Shown piece after piece: positions 25,562 to 34,243 of a stretch of DNA of 64,000 nucleotides; position 1 is the stretch's first letter, and each line of letters opens with the position of its first letter. This DNA is from Actinomycetospora straminea (GTDB taxonomy: Bacteria; Actinomycetota; Actinomycetes; Mycobacteriales; Pseudonocardiaceae). The DNA lies in the NCBI RefSeq assembly GCF_028737255.1, contig NZ_JAQZAN010000004.1, positions 62,001 through 126,000 on the forward strand. Direction: 5' to 3'. Both the position numbers and the translations under genes were made by a program. The notes below the pieces were generated by a model. That model made no database searches. It was not told the DNA's origin and saw only the letters and a program-made list of their open reading frames with translations.

Positions 25562-27138
25562 CAGTGGTGGGGGTGCCCGTGGGTCGCGGCGGTGGTGTGG
25601 GCGTCGGTGGCGTCGTCGGAGGTGCTGTCGGGAGCGCTGTCGGTCGCGGTGCCGGAGGCGAGGCCGGTGCCCACCGCGGCGAGGTCGGGGTCGGGCCGGC
25701 GGGCCCGGCGGCGGCGCACGACGACGTCGGCGAGCCCGAGGGCGGCCGCGGCGAGGACGCAGGCGAGCACCACCGCGAGGCCCGCGGCGAGCGCGGTGCC
25801 CTGCTGCCCGGAGGCGGCGAGGACCGCGAAGAACACCGTCGCCACCAGCGCGATCCCGATCGACGACCCGATGCGCTGCGCGGTCTGCTGCATCCCGCCC
25901 GCGGTACCGCCCTGGTCGGTGGGCACCTGCTGCAGCGTCAGCGCCTGGTTCGGCGTGATCACGAGCCCGCTGCCGATGCCGGCGACGAGCAGCGGCAGCG
26001 CGGTCAGCAGCCCGGTCGACGGGTCGGTCCGCGCGTTGACGATCAGCAGCGTCGCGAGGATCCCGGCGGCCATGACGAGCGTGCCGGCCAGCACCAGCGG
26101 TCGCCCGACCCGCACGACCACGCGCCCGCCCCACGCCGCCGCGACCGCCGAGCCCACCGCGTAGGGCATCGTCGCGAGCCCCGCGAGCAGGGCGGAGTAG
26201 CCCAGGCCCTGCTGCAGGTAGACGGTGAGCACGAAGAAGATCGCGGTCGAGCCGGCCATGTACAGCGTGCCGAGCGAGGTCCCGAGGACGTAGCCGGGGC
26301 TGCGCAGCACCCGCTCGTGGAGCAACGGGTCGTTCCCGCGCCGGGCGTAGCGCCGCTCCCACGCCACGAAGCCCACACCGACGGCGAGCCCGACCGCGAG
26401 CGTCCACCACGGGGCGGCGGCCGGATCGCGCTCGGCGAGGACCACCGGGAGCAGGACCCCGAGCACCGCGACGCCCAGGAGGACCGCCCCGACCGGGTCG
26501 AGGGAGGTGCGCGTGCGCTCGGCGGGTGCCGGGTCGGCGGGCAGCAGGCGGGGCGCGAGCACGAGGGCCGCGAGCGCCAGTGGCAGGTTGACGAGGAAGA
26601 CCCAGCGCCAGCCCTCGCCCGGCCCGCCCAGCGCGATGAGCAGCCCGCCCAGCAGGGGCCCGACCGCCGTCGACGACGCGTTGACCGCGCCGAAGACGCC
26701 GAACGCCGTCCCGCGCTCGGTGCCGCGGAACATCTGCTGGATGAGGCCGAGCAGCTGCGGGTTGACCAGCCCCCCGGCGAGGCCCTGGACCAGGCGGGCG
26801 ACCACCAGCCACGTCGCGTCCTGCGCCAGCCCGGCCGCGAGGCTCGCGAGGGCGAAGAGCACGAGGCCGGCGACCAGCACCCGCTTGCGGCCGCGCCCGT
26901 CGCCCAGGCGTCCGGCGGGGACGAGGGCGAGGCCGAAGGTCAGCGTGTAGCCCGCGACGATCCACGAGAGGTCCGCCGGGCTCGCGCCCAGGCCCTCCCG
27001 GAAGGCCGGCAGGGCGACGTTCACGATGCTGACGTCGACGAAGATCATGACGCCGGCGAGCATGCAGACCGCGAGGGCTCGCCAGCGTCCGGGGACGGGT
27101 GTCCCGTCGTCGGTGCGCTGGTGATCCGTCGCGGGCAC
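25561..27138 (-). CDS. MFS drug-exporter family transporter (DHA2, 14 TM)
   Basis: 525 aa, GTG start. Fourteen hydrophobic segments; motif A LGDGRGRKRV after TM2 and the motif-C-like GPLLGGLLIALGG in TM5 mark a drug:H+ antiporter of the EmrB/QacA branch. The C-terminal tail is rich in Asp/Ser/Thr and ends in His residues (ATHGHPHH), which could bind metal. It is coupled to the amidase lipoprotein gene, suggesting a shared substrate or resistance role. No regulon operator is visible upstream. Confidence 0.85.
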   Translation of the reverse strand: MPATDHQRTDDGTPVPGRWRALAVCMLAGVMIFVDVSIVNVALPAFREGLGASPADLSWIVAGYTLTFGLALVPAGRLGDGRGRKRVLVAGLVLFALASLAAGLAQDATWLVVARLVQGLAGGLVNPQLLGLIQQMFRGTERGTAFGVFGAVNASSTAVGPLLGGLLIALGGPGEGWRWVFLVNLPLALAALVLAPRLLPADPAPAERTRTSLDPVGAVLLGVAVLGVLLPVVLAERDPAAAPWWTLAVGLAVGVGFVAWERRYARRGNDPLLHERVLRSPGYVLGTSLGTLYMAGSTAIFFVLTVYLQQGLGYSALLAGLATMPYAVGSAVAAAWGGRVVVRVGRPLVLAGTLVMAAGILATLLIVNARTDPSTGLLTALPLLVAGIGSGLVITPNQALTLQQVPTDQGGTAGGMQQTAQRIGSSIGIALVATVFFAVLAASGQQGTALAAGLAVVLACVLAAAALGLADVVVRRRRARRPDPDLAAVGTGLASGTATDSAPDSTSDDATDAHTTAATHGHPHH

Positions 27139-27253
27139 GAGGCCGTGGCTACCCGTGCCCGCGACGCGTCATGTCCCGGCGTGTCGCGTCACCCAACGTG
27201 GTGGCGATCCTGTCGTCCAGTGCCAGCGTGGACGCCAGGCTGGTACGCGCCGC

Positions 27254-28069
27254 TCAGCTCCGGGCGCGCTCCAGGTCGGCGGAGACGCGGGCGGCGGCGC
27301 GGCGCACGCCCTGGACGACGGCGGGCTTGCGCGGGCCCAGGATGCGCGAGGTCGGCGCGACCACCGACAGGGCGGCCACCGGGTGCGGGCGCCCGCCGCG
27401 GGTCAGCGTGATCGGCGCGGCGATCGACGACCAGCCGGGCTCGAACTCCTCGCGCGACGTGGCGTAGCCCTGTTCGCGGGTCGAGGCGAGGATCTGGCGG
27501 TAGCGCAGCGGGTCGACCACGGTGAACGGGGTGTAGCGCTGCAGGCCCCGCTCGAGGATCGCGGTGACCAGCGCCGGGTCCGCGGCCGCCAGCACCCGGC
27601 CGGCGCTGGACGAGTGCGCCGGGTTGCGGCGGTGCTCGCTGCGGAAGCGGACGTTCATGCTCGCGGCCTCGGCGCGCTCGACGTAGAGCACGTCGGTGCC
27701 GACGACGACGCCGAGCTGGATCGTCTCGCGCAGCAGCTCGCGCAGCTCGCCCATCGCGGGCAGGGCGACGTCGCGCAGCATCAGCCGGTCGACGGCGAGC
27801 TGGCCGTACTCGAAGAGCCGCAGGCCCAGGCGGTAGCGCCCCGAGCCGGTCCGTTCCAGCAGCCCGCCGGTGGCGAGCGCGGCGAGCATCCGACACGCGG
27901 TGCTCTTGGCGATGCCGAGCCGGGTGGCGACGCGCGTCGCGCCGAGCTCGGCCTCGTCGGCGAAGCAGTCGAGCACCGCGACGGCGGTGGACACCGACCG
28001 CAGCGGCGAGTCGTCGTCCCCCGTGGGACCGGTGTCGAGGTCGAGCGGGGGCAGGGACAGGACTGTCAT
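27254..28069 (-). CDS. IclR-family transcriptional regulator (A)
   Basis: 271 aa. N-terminal winged helix (about 22-85: RSVSTAVAVLDCFADE...GIAKSTACRMLAALATGGLLE) and C-terminal IclR effector domain (about 100-265). It is the last gene of the dioxygenase operon, four bases after the phosphatase stop. IclR proteins often activate aromatic catabolic genes on binding a pathway intermediate. It is one of four IclR genes in the region and could act on the shared palindromes. Confidence 0.88.
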   Translation of the reverse strand: MTVLSLPPLDLDTGPTGDDDSPLRSVSTAVAVLDCFADEAELGATRVATRLGIAKSTACRMLAALATGGLLERTGSGRYRLGLRLFEYGQLAVDRLMLRDVALPAMGELRELLRETIQLGVVVGTDVLYVERAEAASMNVRFRSEHRRNPAHSSSAGRVLAAADPALVTAILERGLQRYTPFTVVDPLRYRQILASTREQGYATSREEFEPGWSSIAAPITLTRGGRPHPVAALSVVAPTSRILGPRKPAVVQGVRRAAARVSADLERARS

Positions 28070-28073
28070 CGAC

Positions 28074-29180
28074 TCACGCCTCCCCGGTCTCTTCCCACCG
28101 CGGGAACTCGTCCGGCGGCGGCACGTTCACCTCGGTGACCCGGTTGCGGTACGACACGAAGGCGGTGCGGCAGCCCTCGCGCATCTTGATGCGGATCTCC
28201 TCGGTGTTCAGCGGCTCGCCCGGGTCGTAGCCGTGCGCCCAGGTGGCGAACGCCCGCATCGGCCCGGAGTGCGTCGCGGCGAGGATGCGGCGGTGGCTCA
28301 CCGAGCCGTCGGGCTGCGTCGACTCCGTGATGAGCCGGTGGAACCCGCGCCAGAAGCGGCGCACGCACATCGCCGGCGGCTCGAAGTACATCATCGGGAT
28401 CGTCAGCCACTCCTGGATCGGGTCCGCCCCGCCCAGCTGGGTCCGGTAGAAGCGGTCGATCTCGACGAGCCAGCGCGGGCGGTCGCCGACGGCGAGGCGC
28501 TCGAGGGTCTCGTTGGTGGCCTGGTACTGCCGGAACGCCGAGGTGACGTCGCGCAGCCCGTCCGGGGTCCACACCCCGAAGTTGCGCAGCTCCGGGATCG
28601 GCTCCTTCTCGCTGATCTCGGCGTCGATGCCCCACATCTGCAGGCCGTCGGTGACGCCGTTGTAGAGCTGGTCGGCGGTCTGGCGGGCGCGGTTGGTGTC
28701 GGCGCAGACGAGGCGCACGCGGTCGCCGTGGTCGAAGCGCCGGGCCAGCTCGTGCCCGCGGCGGTGCGCCTGCCAGCCGCCCATCGGCGTCAGGCCGGCG
28801 TCGGTGGAGTAGCCCTGGGTGATGCCGTGCCGGATGATCGAGATCTCGCAGACGATCTTCTCGGACGACCGGCGCTCCACCGGCGCCGCGATCTCCTTGC
28901 CGCGGCTCGCCTCGGCCAGCGCCGGGGTGAACGACGCGCCGTCGTGGGTGACGGTCGTCGTCTCCACCGGCGCCGACCCGCGGTCGCGGAACCGGCGCAG
29001 GTAGAGCGGCGTGCCGTCACCCTCGGGCGGGGCCTCGGGTGCGCTCGGCGCCGCGGCGGCCGACGCGCGGTCGGACTCCGGGGCCTTCCCGCCACCCCGG
29101 CGCGCGCGGTAGCGGGCGAGGTAGTCGGGGGCCTCGTAGCGGTGGACCGACCGGGCGTCGGGCCGCTCCACGCCGGTCAC
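28074..29180 (-). CDS. Histidine phosphatase superfamily protein with long N-terminal extension
   Basis: 368 aa, GTG start overlapping the dioxygenase stop (GTGA). The catalytic domain (about 108-350) has the RHG signature at 117-119 (IIRHGITQGYSTDAGLTPMG) and the second histidine in ATHSGPMRAF. Residues 1-105 are an extension with two similar motifs, APDYLARYRARRG (17-29) and TPLYLRRFRDRGS (57-69), joined by an Ala/Pro/Glu linker. The tail may recruit it to a complex or shell. In this setting it may remove phosphate from a phosphorylated phenol made by the dikinases; that is inference. Confidence 0.8.
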   Translation of the reverse strand: MTGVERPDARSVHRYEAPDYLARYRARRGGGKAPESDRASAAAAPSAPEAPPEGDGTPLYLRRFRDRGSAPVETTTVTHDGASFTPALAEASRGKEIAAPVERRSSEKIVCEISIIRHGITQGYSTDAGLTPMGGWQAHRRGHELARRFDHGDRVRLVCADTNRARQTADQLYNGVTDGLQMWGIDAEISEKEPIPELRNFGVWTPDGLRDVTSAFRQYQATNETLERLAVGDRPRWLVEIDRFYRTQLGGADPIQEWLTIPMMYFEPPAMCVRRFWRGFHRLITESTQPDGSVSHRRILAATHSGPMRAFATWAHGYDPGEPLNTEEIRIKMREGCRTAFVSYRNRVTEVNVPPPDEFPRWEETGEA

Positions 29181-30115
29181 GAGTGCACCGTGAAGAAGCG
29201 CTCGTTGACCTGGCGGTGGTAGTAGAAGATGGCGCGCCCCATCTCCTCCTCGGTCCAGGTGATCGGCTCGAAGTCCGGGTCGACCCAGTAGCCGCCGGTG
29301 AAGAGCTCGTTGCGGTTGCCGGCCGGGTCGAAGAAGTAGGTCGTGTAGCCGCGGGTGACGCCGTGGCGCGTGGGGGCCACATCGATCGTCACGCCGTGGT
29401 ACGCGAGTGCGTCGGCGGCCTCCCGGATGCCGTTCCAGTCGTCCATCCAGAACGCGAAGTGGTGCAGCGCCCCGTTCGGCCCGGTGATGACGGCGATGTC
29501 GTGTGGGGTGTGGGAGTGCTCGAGGAACGTCGCGAGCTGGTGGCCGTCGTTGGCGAGGATCTGCTCGGTGAGCCGGAACTCGAGCAGCTCGGTGAAGAAC
29601 GCCGTGAACGCCTCGACGTCCTCGGCCATGACGAACAGGTGGTCGAGGCGCGGCGGCGCGATGCCGATGAGGTCCTGCGGGCGGGGCGGCGGGTTCGTCC
29701 TCGGCAGCATGTTGCCGATGCGCTCGGTGCCGTGCGTCAGCTCGACGAGGTGGCCCGACGGGGACTCGAAGCGGATCGCCTCGCCCCAGCCCGGGCCGAG
29801 CTCGCGGGCGGCGAACCGCTTGACCGGCACCCCGGCCGCCTCGAGCTTGGTCGTGAAGTGGTCGAGGTCGCCGGCCTCGTTGAGCTTGAACGACATGTGG
29901 TCGAGGCCGTAGGTGGGGGCCTCGCGCAGGATCACCGAGTGGTGCTCGCGCTCGTCCCAGCACTTGAGGAAGACCCGCGGGGCGCCGTCGCGCTCGTCGC
30001 GCGCCGTCTCCACGAGGCCGAGGACCTCGGTGTAGTACGCGGTCGCGAGCTCCAGGTCGGGGACCCGGACCTCGACGTGCTGCAGCCGGATGATCCGGTC
30101 GGAGGTGGTGGCCAC
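29177..30115 (-). CDS. Class I extradiol (catechol 2,3-dioxygenase-like) dioxygenase 2
   Basis: 312 aa with two VOC modules. All XylE-type catalytic residues align: Fe(II) ligands His159, His219 and Glu270, and catalytic His251 and Tyr260 in TRHGVTRGYTTYFFDPAGNRNE. It should cleave a catechol next to the hydroxyl pair to a semialdehyde. It is 13 bases downstream of a second, similar dioxygenase and overlaps the phosphatase gene. The two paralogues are clearly divergent, which suggests different catechol substrates. Confidence 0.9.
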   Translation of the reverse strand: MATTSDRIIRLQHVEVRVPDLELATAYYTEVLGLVETARDERDGAPRVFLKCWDEREHHSVILREAPTYGLDHMSFKLNEAGDLDHFTTKLEAAGVPVKRFAARELGPGWGEAIRFESPSGHLVELTHGTERIGNMLPRTNPPPRPQDLIGIAPPRLDHLFVMAEDVEAFTAFFTELLEFRLTEQILANDGHQLATFLEHSHTPHDIAVITGPNGALHHFAFWMDDWNGIREAADALAYHGVTIDVAPTRHGVTRGYTTYFFDPAGNRNELFTGGYWVDPDFEPITWTEEEMGRAIFYYHRQVNERFFTVHS

Positions 30116-30128
30116 GTGTCCTTCTCCC

Positions 30129-31043
30129 TTACGTATGCATCCGCAGGAAGCGCTGGCTGACGACGTTCTCGTAGTAGAAGAGGCCCTTGCCGAAGTTGTC
30201 CTCGGTCCAGGTGAGGATCTCGGTGTCGGGGTCGACCCAGTAGCCGCCGGTGAAGACCTCGTTGCGGATGCCGAGCGGGTCGAAGAAGTAGATGGTGTTG
30301 CCGCGCGTGACGCCGTGGCGCGTCGGGCCCTGGTCGATCTGGACGCCGTTGTAGGCGAGCGTGTCGGCGGCCTGGCGGATGTGGTCCCAGTCGTCGAGCC
30401 AGTAGGCCCAGTGGTGCAGGGCGCCGTTCGGGCCGTTGACGATGGCGATGTCGTGCGGGGAGCGGGTGTTGCCCGCGAGCCACACGCCGAGCTGGTGGCC
30501 GTTGCCGTCGAGCACCTGCTCGGTCATGCGCATGCCGAGCACGTCGATGAAGAACGCCGCGGACTCCGCGACCTCCTCGGCGTTGACCAGCATGTGGTCC
30601 ATGCGCGGCGGGGCGATGCCGGGCAGGTCGGGCGGCGGGACGGGCGACGGGTTGCGCTTGCCGAGCACGTTGCCGGTCTTCTCGATGTCCCAGACCAGCT
30701 CCATGATCTGGCCCGACGGGACCTCGAACCGGATCGACTCGCCCTGGCCGACGGCCTCGCCGCGGCTGACCCGCGACGTCGGGCAGCCGTACGCCTCGAC
30801 CTTCTTCTCCAGGTCGTGGAGGTCGTCCTCCTCCTCGACGCGGAAGGTGAAGGAGTCCATCCCGGTGCGCGGGTTGTAGCGCATCCGCAGGGAGTGGTGG
30901 TCCTCCTCGTCCCAGCACTTGAGGTAGACGCAGTCCTCGGTCCGCCGGACCTGCTGGAGGCCCATGACCTCGGTGTAGTAGGCAGCGGAGAGGTCCAGGT
31001 CGGGCGTGCGGACGTCCACGTGGGCCAGGCGCAGGATCCCCAT
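30129..31043 (-). CDS. Class I extradiol (catechol 2,3-dioxygenase-like) dioxygenase 1
   Basis: 304 aa, ATG with AAGGAG upstream. Two VOC modules; Fe(II) ligands His150, His211 and Glu262 and catalytic His243/Tyr252 are intact with the exact XylE spacing (61 and 51). First gene of the operon dioxygenase 1 - dioxygenase 2 - phosphatase - IclR. Its promoter has TAGCGT at 31092-31087 and a perfect regulon palindrome (31124-31142) upstream. Role: meta ring cleavage of a catechol. Confidence 0.9.
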   Translation of the reverse strand: MGILRLAHVDVRTPDLDLSAAYYTEVMGLQQVRRTEDCVYLKCWDEEDHHSLRMRYNPRTGMDSFTFRVEEEDDLHDLEKKVEAYGCPTSRVSRGEAVGQGESIRFEVPSGQIMELVWDIEKTGNVLGKRNPSPVPPPDLPGIAPPRMDHMLVNAEEVAESAAFFIDVLGMRMTEQVLDGNGHQLGVWLAGNTRSPHDIAIVNGPNGALHHWAYWLDDWDHIRQAADTLAYNGVQIDQGPTRHGVTRGNTIYFFDPLGIRNEVFTGGYWVDPDTEILTWTEDNFGKGLFYYENVVSQRFLRMHT

Positions 31044-31086
31044 GCCTCGGCTCCTTTCCGGTCCTCCCGGCGTGCTTGACGTCGCG

Positions 31087-31105
31087 ACGCTAACCGCCCT
31101 AGCGT
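31087..31105. promoter_or_regulatory. Divergent -10 boxes between dioxygenase 1 and the hydratase operon
   Basis: TAGCGT occurs on the minus strand (31092-31087, for dioxygenase 1) and on the plus strand (31100-31105, for the operon beginning at 31190). Neither has a good -35 box, consistent with activator dependence. Confidence 0.5.
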
Positions 31106-31123
31106 TCCGGAAGGAAGCAGTTG

Positions 31124-31142
31124 CGTTCCGCACATCGGAACG
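31124..31142. promoter_or_regulatory. Regulon operator S2 (perfect palindrome)
   Basis: CGTTCCG-CACAT-CGGAACG; with one further base each side it reads GCGTTCCG...CGGAACGC. Its centre (31133) is 46 bases from the 3' T of the minus-strand -10 box. An extra half-site, CGTTCCG, lies at 31103-31109. For the plus-strand promoter the site lies downstream of the likely start, where a bound regulator could repress. Confidence 0.75.
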
Positions 31143-31189
31143 CGGCCCCTTGACTGCGGGCGCGACGGAGGGCACGGAGGGGACACGGC

Positions 31190-31879
31190 ATGGCGGACCC
31201 GATGGCGATGCGCCGCGCGGTCGCCGGCTACGTCGAGGGCGTCCACCGCGCCTACCTGCAGCAGGCGACGACGTTCCCGCCGGCGGTGCAGGGCCGCCTG
31301 CCCCTGCTGTCCGCCGGACGCCTCACGGTCGCGGCGGTCGGCGCGCGCAACCTGCACATCCTCGCCACCACCGAGGGCCTCGGTCCGCCGCGCGGGCAGG
31401 AGGTGGAGGTGCCGGGGTCGGCCGAGGGGCTCGAGTGGGTGGTGCGGTTCTACGACCCGGTCGTCGTGCCCGCGCTCGGGCTCATCGACGAGTCCGACGG
31501 CCCGGCGTCGGAGAAGGTGCGGGCCGCGCTGGGGATCTCCACGGTCGTCTATCACGTCGTCACCCAGCCCGGGTCCGGGCTCTCGCCGCACCACGCCGGC
31601 CACGTCGGCTCCGGGCTGGCCAGCGCGCACTCGGCGGCCGCGCGCGACTTCGAGCGCCTGCGCGACCGGGCCCGCGGGCGCGAGGCGCTCGTCGACGAGA
31701 TGGAGGGTGCGGCGGTCGCCGGCCTGCCGCGCGCCCAGGTGCTGCTGGCCCGCGCGATCCGCCCGCACGACGCCGCGGTCGGCGAGGCCGTCGACGCCGC
31801 CCTGCGCCCGGGCGCCACGCCCGACCCGGACGCGGTGCGCAAGGTGCTGCTCGCGAGCTTCATCCAGGAGCCGGCGTGA
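31190..31879 (+). CDS. Hypothetical protein of the aromatic cluster
   Basis: 229 aa, ATG with GGAGGGG region upstream. I do not recognise it. It is soluble, alpha/beta in appearance, with a possible conserved block HVVTQPGSGLSPHHAGHVGSGLA and a helical Ala/Arg/Glu-rich second half. It is the first gene of an operon with an IclR regulator, hydratase, decarboxylase, tautomerase and a Rieske protein, and its position suggests a role in, or regulation of, ring-cleavage product metabolism. Confidence 0.6.
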   Translation: MADPMAMRRAVAGYVEGVHRAYLQQATTFPPAVQGRLPLLSAGRLTVAAVGARNLHILATTEGLGPPRGQEVEVPGSAEGLEWVVRFYDPVVVPALGLIDESDGPASEKVRAALGISTVVYHVVTQPGSGLSPHHAGHVGSGLASAHSAAARDFERLRDRARGREALVDEMEGAAVAGLPRAQVLLARAIRPHDAAVGEAVDAALRPGATPDPDAVRKVLLASFIQEPA

Positions 31880-31886
31880 GCCCGTC

Positions 31887-32678
31887 ATGAGCGATGCGCC
31901 CCTGCAGACGGTCACCAACGCTGCGCGCCTGCTCAAGGCGTTCCTCACCCGCGAGGAGTCGCTCGGGGTCTCCGAGCTCGCGCGGCGCCTGGGCCTGGGC
32001 AAGAGCGCGGTGCACCGGCTGCTCGTCACGCTGGCCGCGGAGGGGCTCGTCGAGCAGGACCCGCACACCGGCGGCTACCGCCTCGGGCTCGTCGTCTTCG
32101 AGCTCGGCGAGGCGGTGCGGGTGCACATGGACCTGCACGCCGCGGCCGGCTCCGTGCTCGCCCACCTCCGCGAGGAGACCGGCGAGTCCACGCAGGTCGG
32201 CATGCTCGACGGCCACGACGTCGTCTACGTCGACCGCCTCGAGTCGAGCCACGCGCTGCGGCTGTTCACCGAGACCGGCCGGCGCGTGCCGGTGCACTGC
32301 ACCAGCTCGGGCAAGGTGCTCATGGCCTTCGCGTCCGAGCCGGTCCGCGAGCGCTTCCTCGCGACCGCGACCCTGGCCCGCCACACCCCGCACACGATCA
32401 CCGACCCCGACGAGCTGCGCCGGGCGCTGGCCACCGTGCGCGCCCGGGGCTGGGCCGACGCCGTCGACGAGCGCGAGATCGGCGTGGCGTCCCTCGCGGC
32501 GCCCATCCGCGACGCGCGCGGCGTCGTCGTCGCCGCGATCGGCATCGGCGCGCCGGTCAGCCGGTTCCGCGCCATCCCGCGCAAGCGCCTGGCCCGCACG
32601 ATCGTCGAGGCCGGTGAGGCCGTGTCCCGCCGCCTCGGCTGGTCGGAAGAGGCACCCCTACTCGAGAAGGAGAGCTGA
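31887..32678 (+). CDS. IclR-family transcriptional regulator (B)
   Basis: 263 aa. N-terminal helix-turn-helix (about 5-65: VTNAARLLKAFL...LGVSELARRLGLGKSAVHRLLVTLA) and a full IclR ligand domain with SSGKVLMAF and VASLAAPIRDARG. It lies in the middle of the catabolic operon and next to the strongest regulon palindrome (31124-31142), so it is a leading candidate for the regulator that binds those sites. The next gene starts at the base after its stop codon. Confidence 0.9.
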   Translation: MSDAPLQTVTNAARLLKAFLTREESLGVSELARRLGLGKSAVHRLLVTLAAEGLVEQDPHTGGYRLGLVVFELGEAVRVHMDLHAAAGSVLAHLREETGESTQVGMLDGHDVVYVDRLESSHALRLFTETGRRVPVHCTSSGKVLMAFASEPVRERFLATATLARHTPHTITDPDELRRALATVRARGWADAVDEREIGVASLAAPIRDARGVVVAAIGIGAPVSRFRAIPRKRLARTIVEAGEAVSRRLGWSEEAPLLEKES

Positions 32679-33479
32679 GTGGCCGTCACCGACGCCCCGG
32701 TAGATCCGATCAAGGCGAAGGCGCGCGCACTCTTCGAGGCGCGGCGCACGCGGGTGCCGATCCCGCCGTTCACCGACAGCGAGCCCGACCTCGGGATGGC
32801 CGACGGCTACGCGATCCAGCAGGAGCTCGTGCCGCTGCTGCTCGCCGACGGCGACCGGGTCGTCGGGCACAAGGTGGGCGTCACGTCGGCGGCGATGCAG
32901 AAGATGATCGGCATCGACACCCCGGACTACGGCCCGACCCTGGCGTCGACGGTCTACCGCGACGGCGACGCGATCCCGCTCTCGCGGTTCATCCAGCCCA
33001 AGGTCGAGGCCGAGATCGTCTTCGTGCTCGGCGAACGGCTGCAGGGCCCGGGCATCCGGCCGACCGACGTCGCGCCCGCGATCGCCGGGGTCGCGGCGGC
33101 GATGGAGATCGTCGACTCGCGCATCGTCGACTGGCGGATCAAGCTCGCCGACACCGTCGCCGACATGGCGTCCAACGGTGCGGTCGCGATGTCCTCGCGG
33201 CTCGTGCCGCTCGCGGGGCTCGACACCCGGCTCATCGGGATGACGTTCACCCGCAACGGCGAGCTCGTCGACACCGGGGCGGGCGCCGCGGCGCTCGGGG
33301 ACCCGCTGGCGGTGGTGGCGTGGCTGGCGAACGTGCTCGGCGAGGCCGGCGTGGCGCTCGAGCCCGGCCACACGATCATGACCGGGGCGCTGCACGCGGC
33401 GGTCCCGATGGCCGCGGGCGACGTGTTCCGCGCGGAGTTCGACCGGCTGGGACCGGTGACGATCAGGGTGGTGGAGTGA
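32679..33479 (+). CDS. 2-keto-4-pentenoate hydratase family enzyme
   Basis: 266 aa, GTG start. The FAH/MhpD-fold family pattern is clear: GYAIQQELV, VVGHKVGVTS, IQPKVEAEIVFVLG with the metal-binding glutamates, and MEIVDSRIVDWRIKLADTVADMASNG. It adds water to 2-hydroxypenta-2,4-dienoate to give 4-hydroxy-2-oxovalerate, the substrate of the aldolase at 51950. It forms a pair with the related decarboxylase that follows; the two families are easily confused. Confidence 0.85.
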   Translation: MAVTDAPVDPIKAKARALFEARRTRVPIPPFTDSEPDLGMADGYAIQQELVPLLLADGDRVVGHKVGVTSAAMQKMIGIDTPDYGPTLASTVYRDGDAIPLSRFIQPKVEAEIVFVLGERLQGPGIRPTDVAPAIAGVAAAMEIVDSRIVDWRIKLADTVADMASNGAVAMSSRLVPLAGLDTRLIGMTFTRNGELVDTGAGAAALGDPLAVVAWLANVLGEAGVALEPGHTIMTGALHAAVPMAAGDVFRAEFDRLGPVTIRVVE

Positions 33480-33481
33480 CC

Positions 33482-34243
33482 ATGGCCGATGTCCACGAGC
33501 TGGCGTCCCGGCTGACCAAGGCCGTCACCGAGCGCACCGCGATCGACCCGCTCACCGACGACGTCCGCGACCTCGACCTCGAGACGGGCTACGCCGTCCA
33601 GCGCGTGCTGCGCGAGCAGGCCGGACCGCGGGCGGGCTGGAAGCTCGGGGTGACGTCGCGGGCGAAGCAGGCCCAGGTCGGGGTGTCCGACCCGGTCTTC
33701 GGTTTCCTGCCGGGTGCCGCGGCGCTCGACCTCGGCGCGCCCCTGCGCACCGGGGAGCTGATCCAGCCCCGCGCCGAGCCGGAGATCGTCTTCGTGCTGG
33801 GCCGGGACCTCGCCGGCGAGCACGTCACCGCGGCCGACGTGCTGTCGGCGACCTCCGGGCTCGCGGTGGGCATCGAGATCCTCGACTCCCGGTTCCGTGA
33901 CTACCGCTTCACCATGGCCGACGTCGTCGCCGACAACACCTCGGCGGCCCGCTTCGTCGTCGGCACGCCGGTGCCCGCGGCGGGCATCGACGTCCGCCTG
34001 GTCGGCGTGCTCCTGGAGAAGAACGGCCAGCTCGTCGCGACCGCGTCGGGCGCGGCGTCCCTGGGCCACCCGGCGGCGGCCGTGGCCTGGCTGGTGCGCC
34101 GCCTCGCCGCGTCGGGGGAGGGCCTCGCCGCCGGGGAGGTCGTCCTGTCCGGTGGCCTGACCGCCGCCACCCCCGTCGTCGCCGGCGACGTCGTGACCGT
34201 GACCATCGACCGCCTCGGGACGGTCGAGCTCGCCTGTACGTGA
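33482..34243 (+). CDS. 4-oxalocrotonate decarboxylase / hydratase family enzyme
   Basis: 253 aa. It shares the hydratase fold (GWKLGVTSRAKQ, IQPRAEPEIVFVLG, IEILDSRFRDYRFTMADVVADNTSAARFVVG). The NTSAARFV block resembles 4-oxalocrotonate (2-oxo-3-hexenedioate) decarboxylases that form a complex with the hydratase. With the tautomerase next door, this completes the dehydrogenative branch of meta-cleavage. Assignment as decarboxylase rather than second hydratase is likely but not certain. Confidence 0.8.
   Translation: MADVHELASRLTKAVTERTAIDPLTDDVRDLDLETGYAVQRVLREQAGPRAGWKLGVTSRAKQAQVGVSDPVFGFLPGAAALDLGAPLRTGELIQPRAEPEIVFVLGRDLAGEHVTAADVLSATSGLAVGIEILDSRFRDYRFTMADVVADNTSAARFVVGTPVPAAGIDVRLVGVLLEKNGQLVATASGAASLGHPAAAVAWLVRRLAASGEGLAAGEVVLSGGLTAATPVVAGDVVTVTIDRLGTVELACT

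Noticed and set aside
29177-31043. Glyoxalase or antibiotic-resistance VOC proteins
   Set aside because: Length (304-312 aa) and the exact XylE spacing of iron ligands and catalytic His/Tyr identify extradiol dioxygenases.
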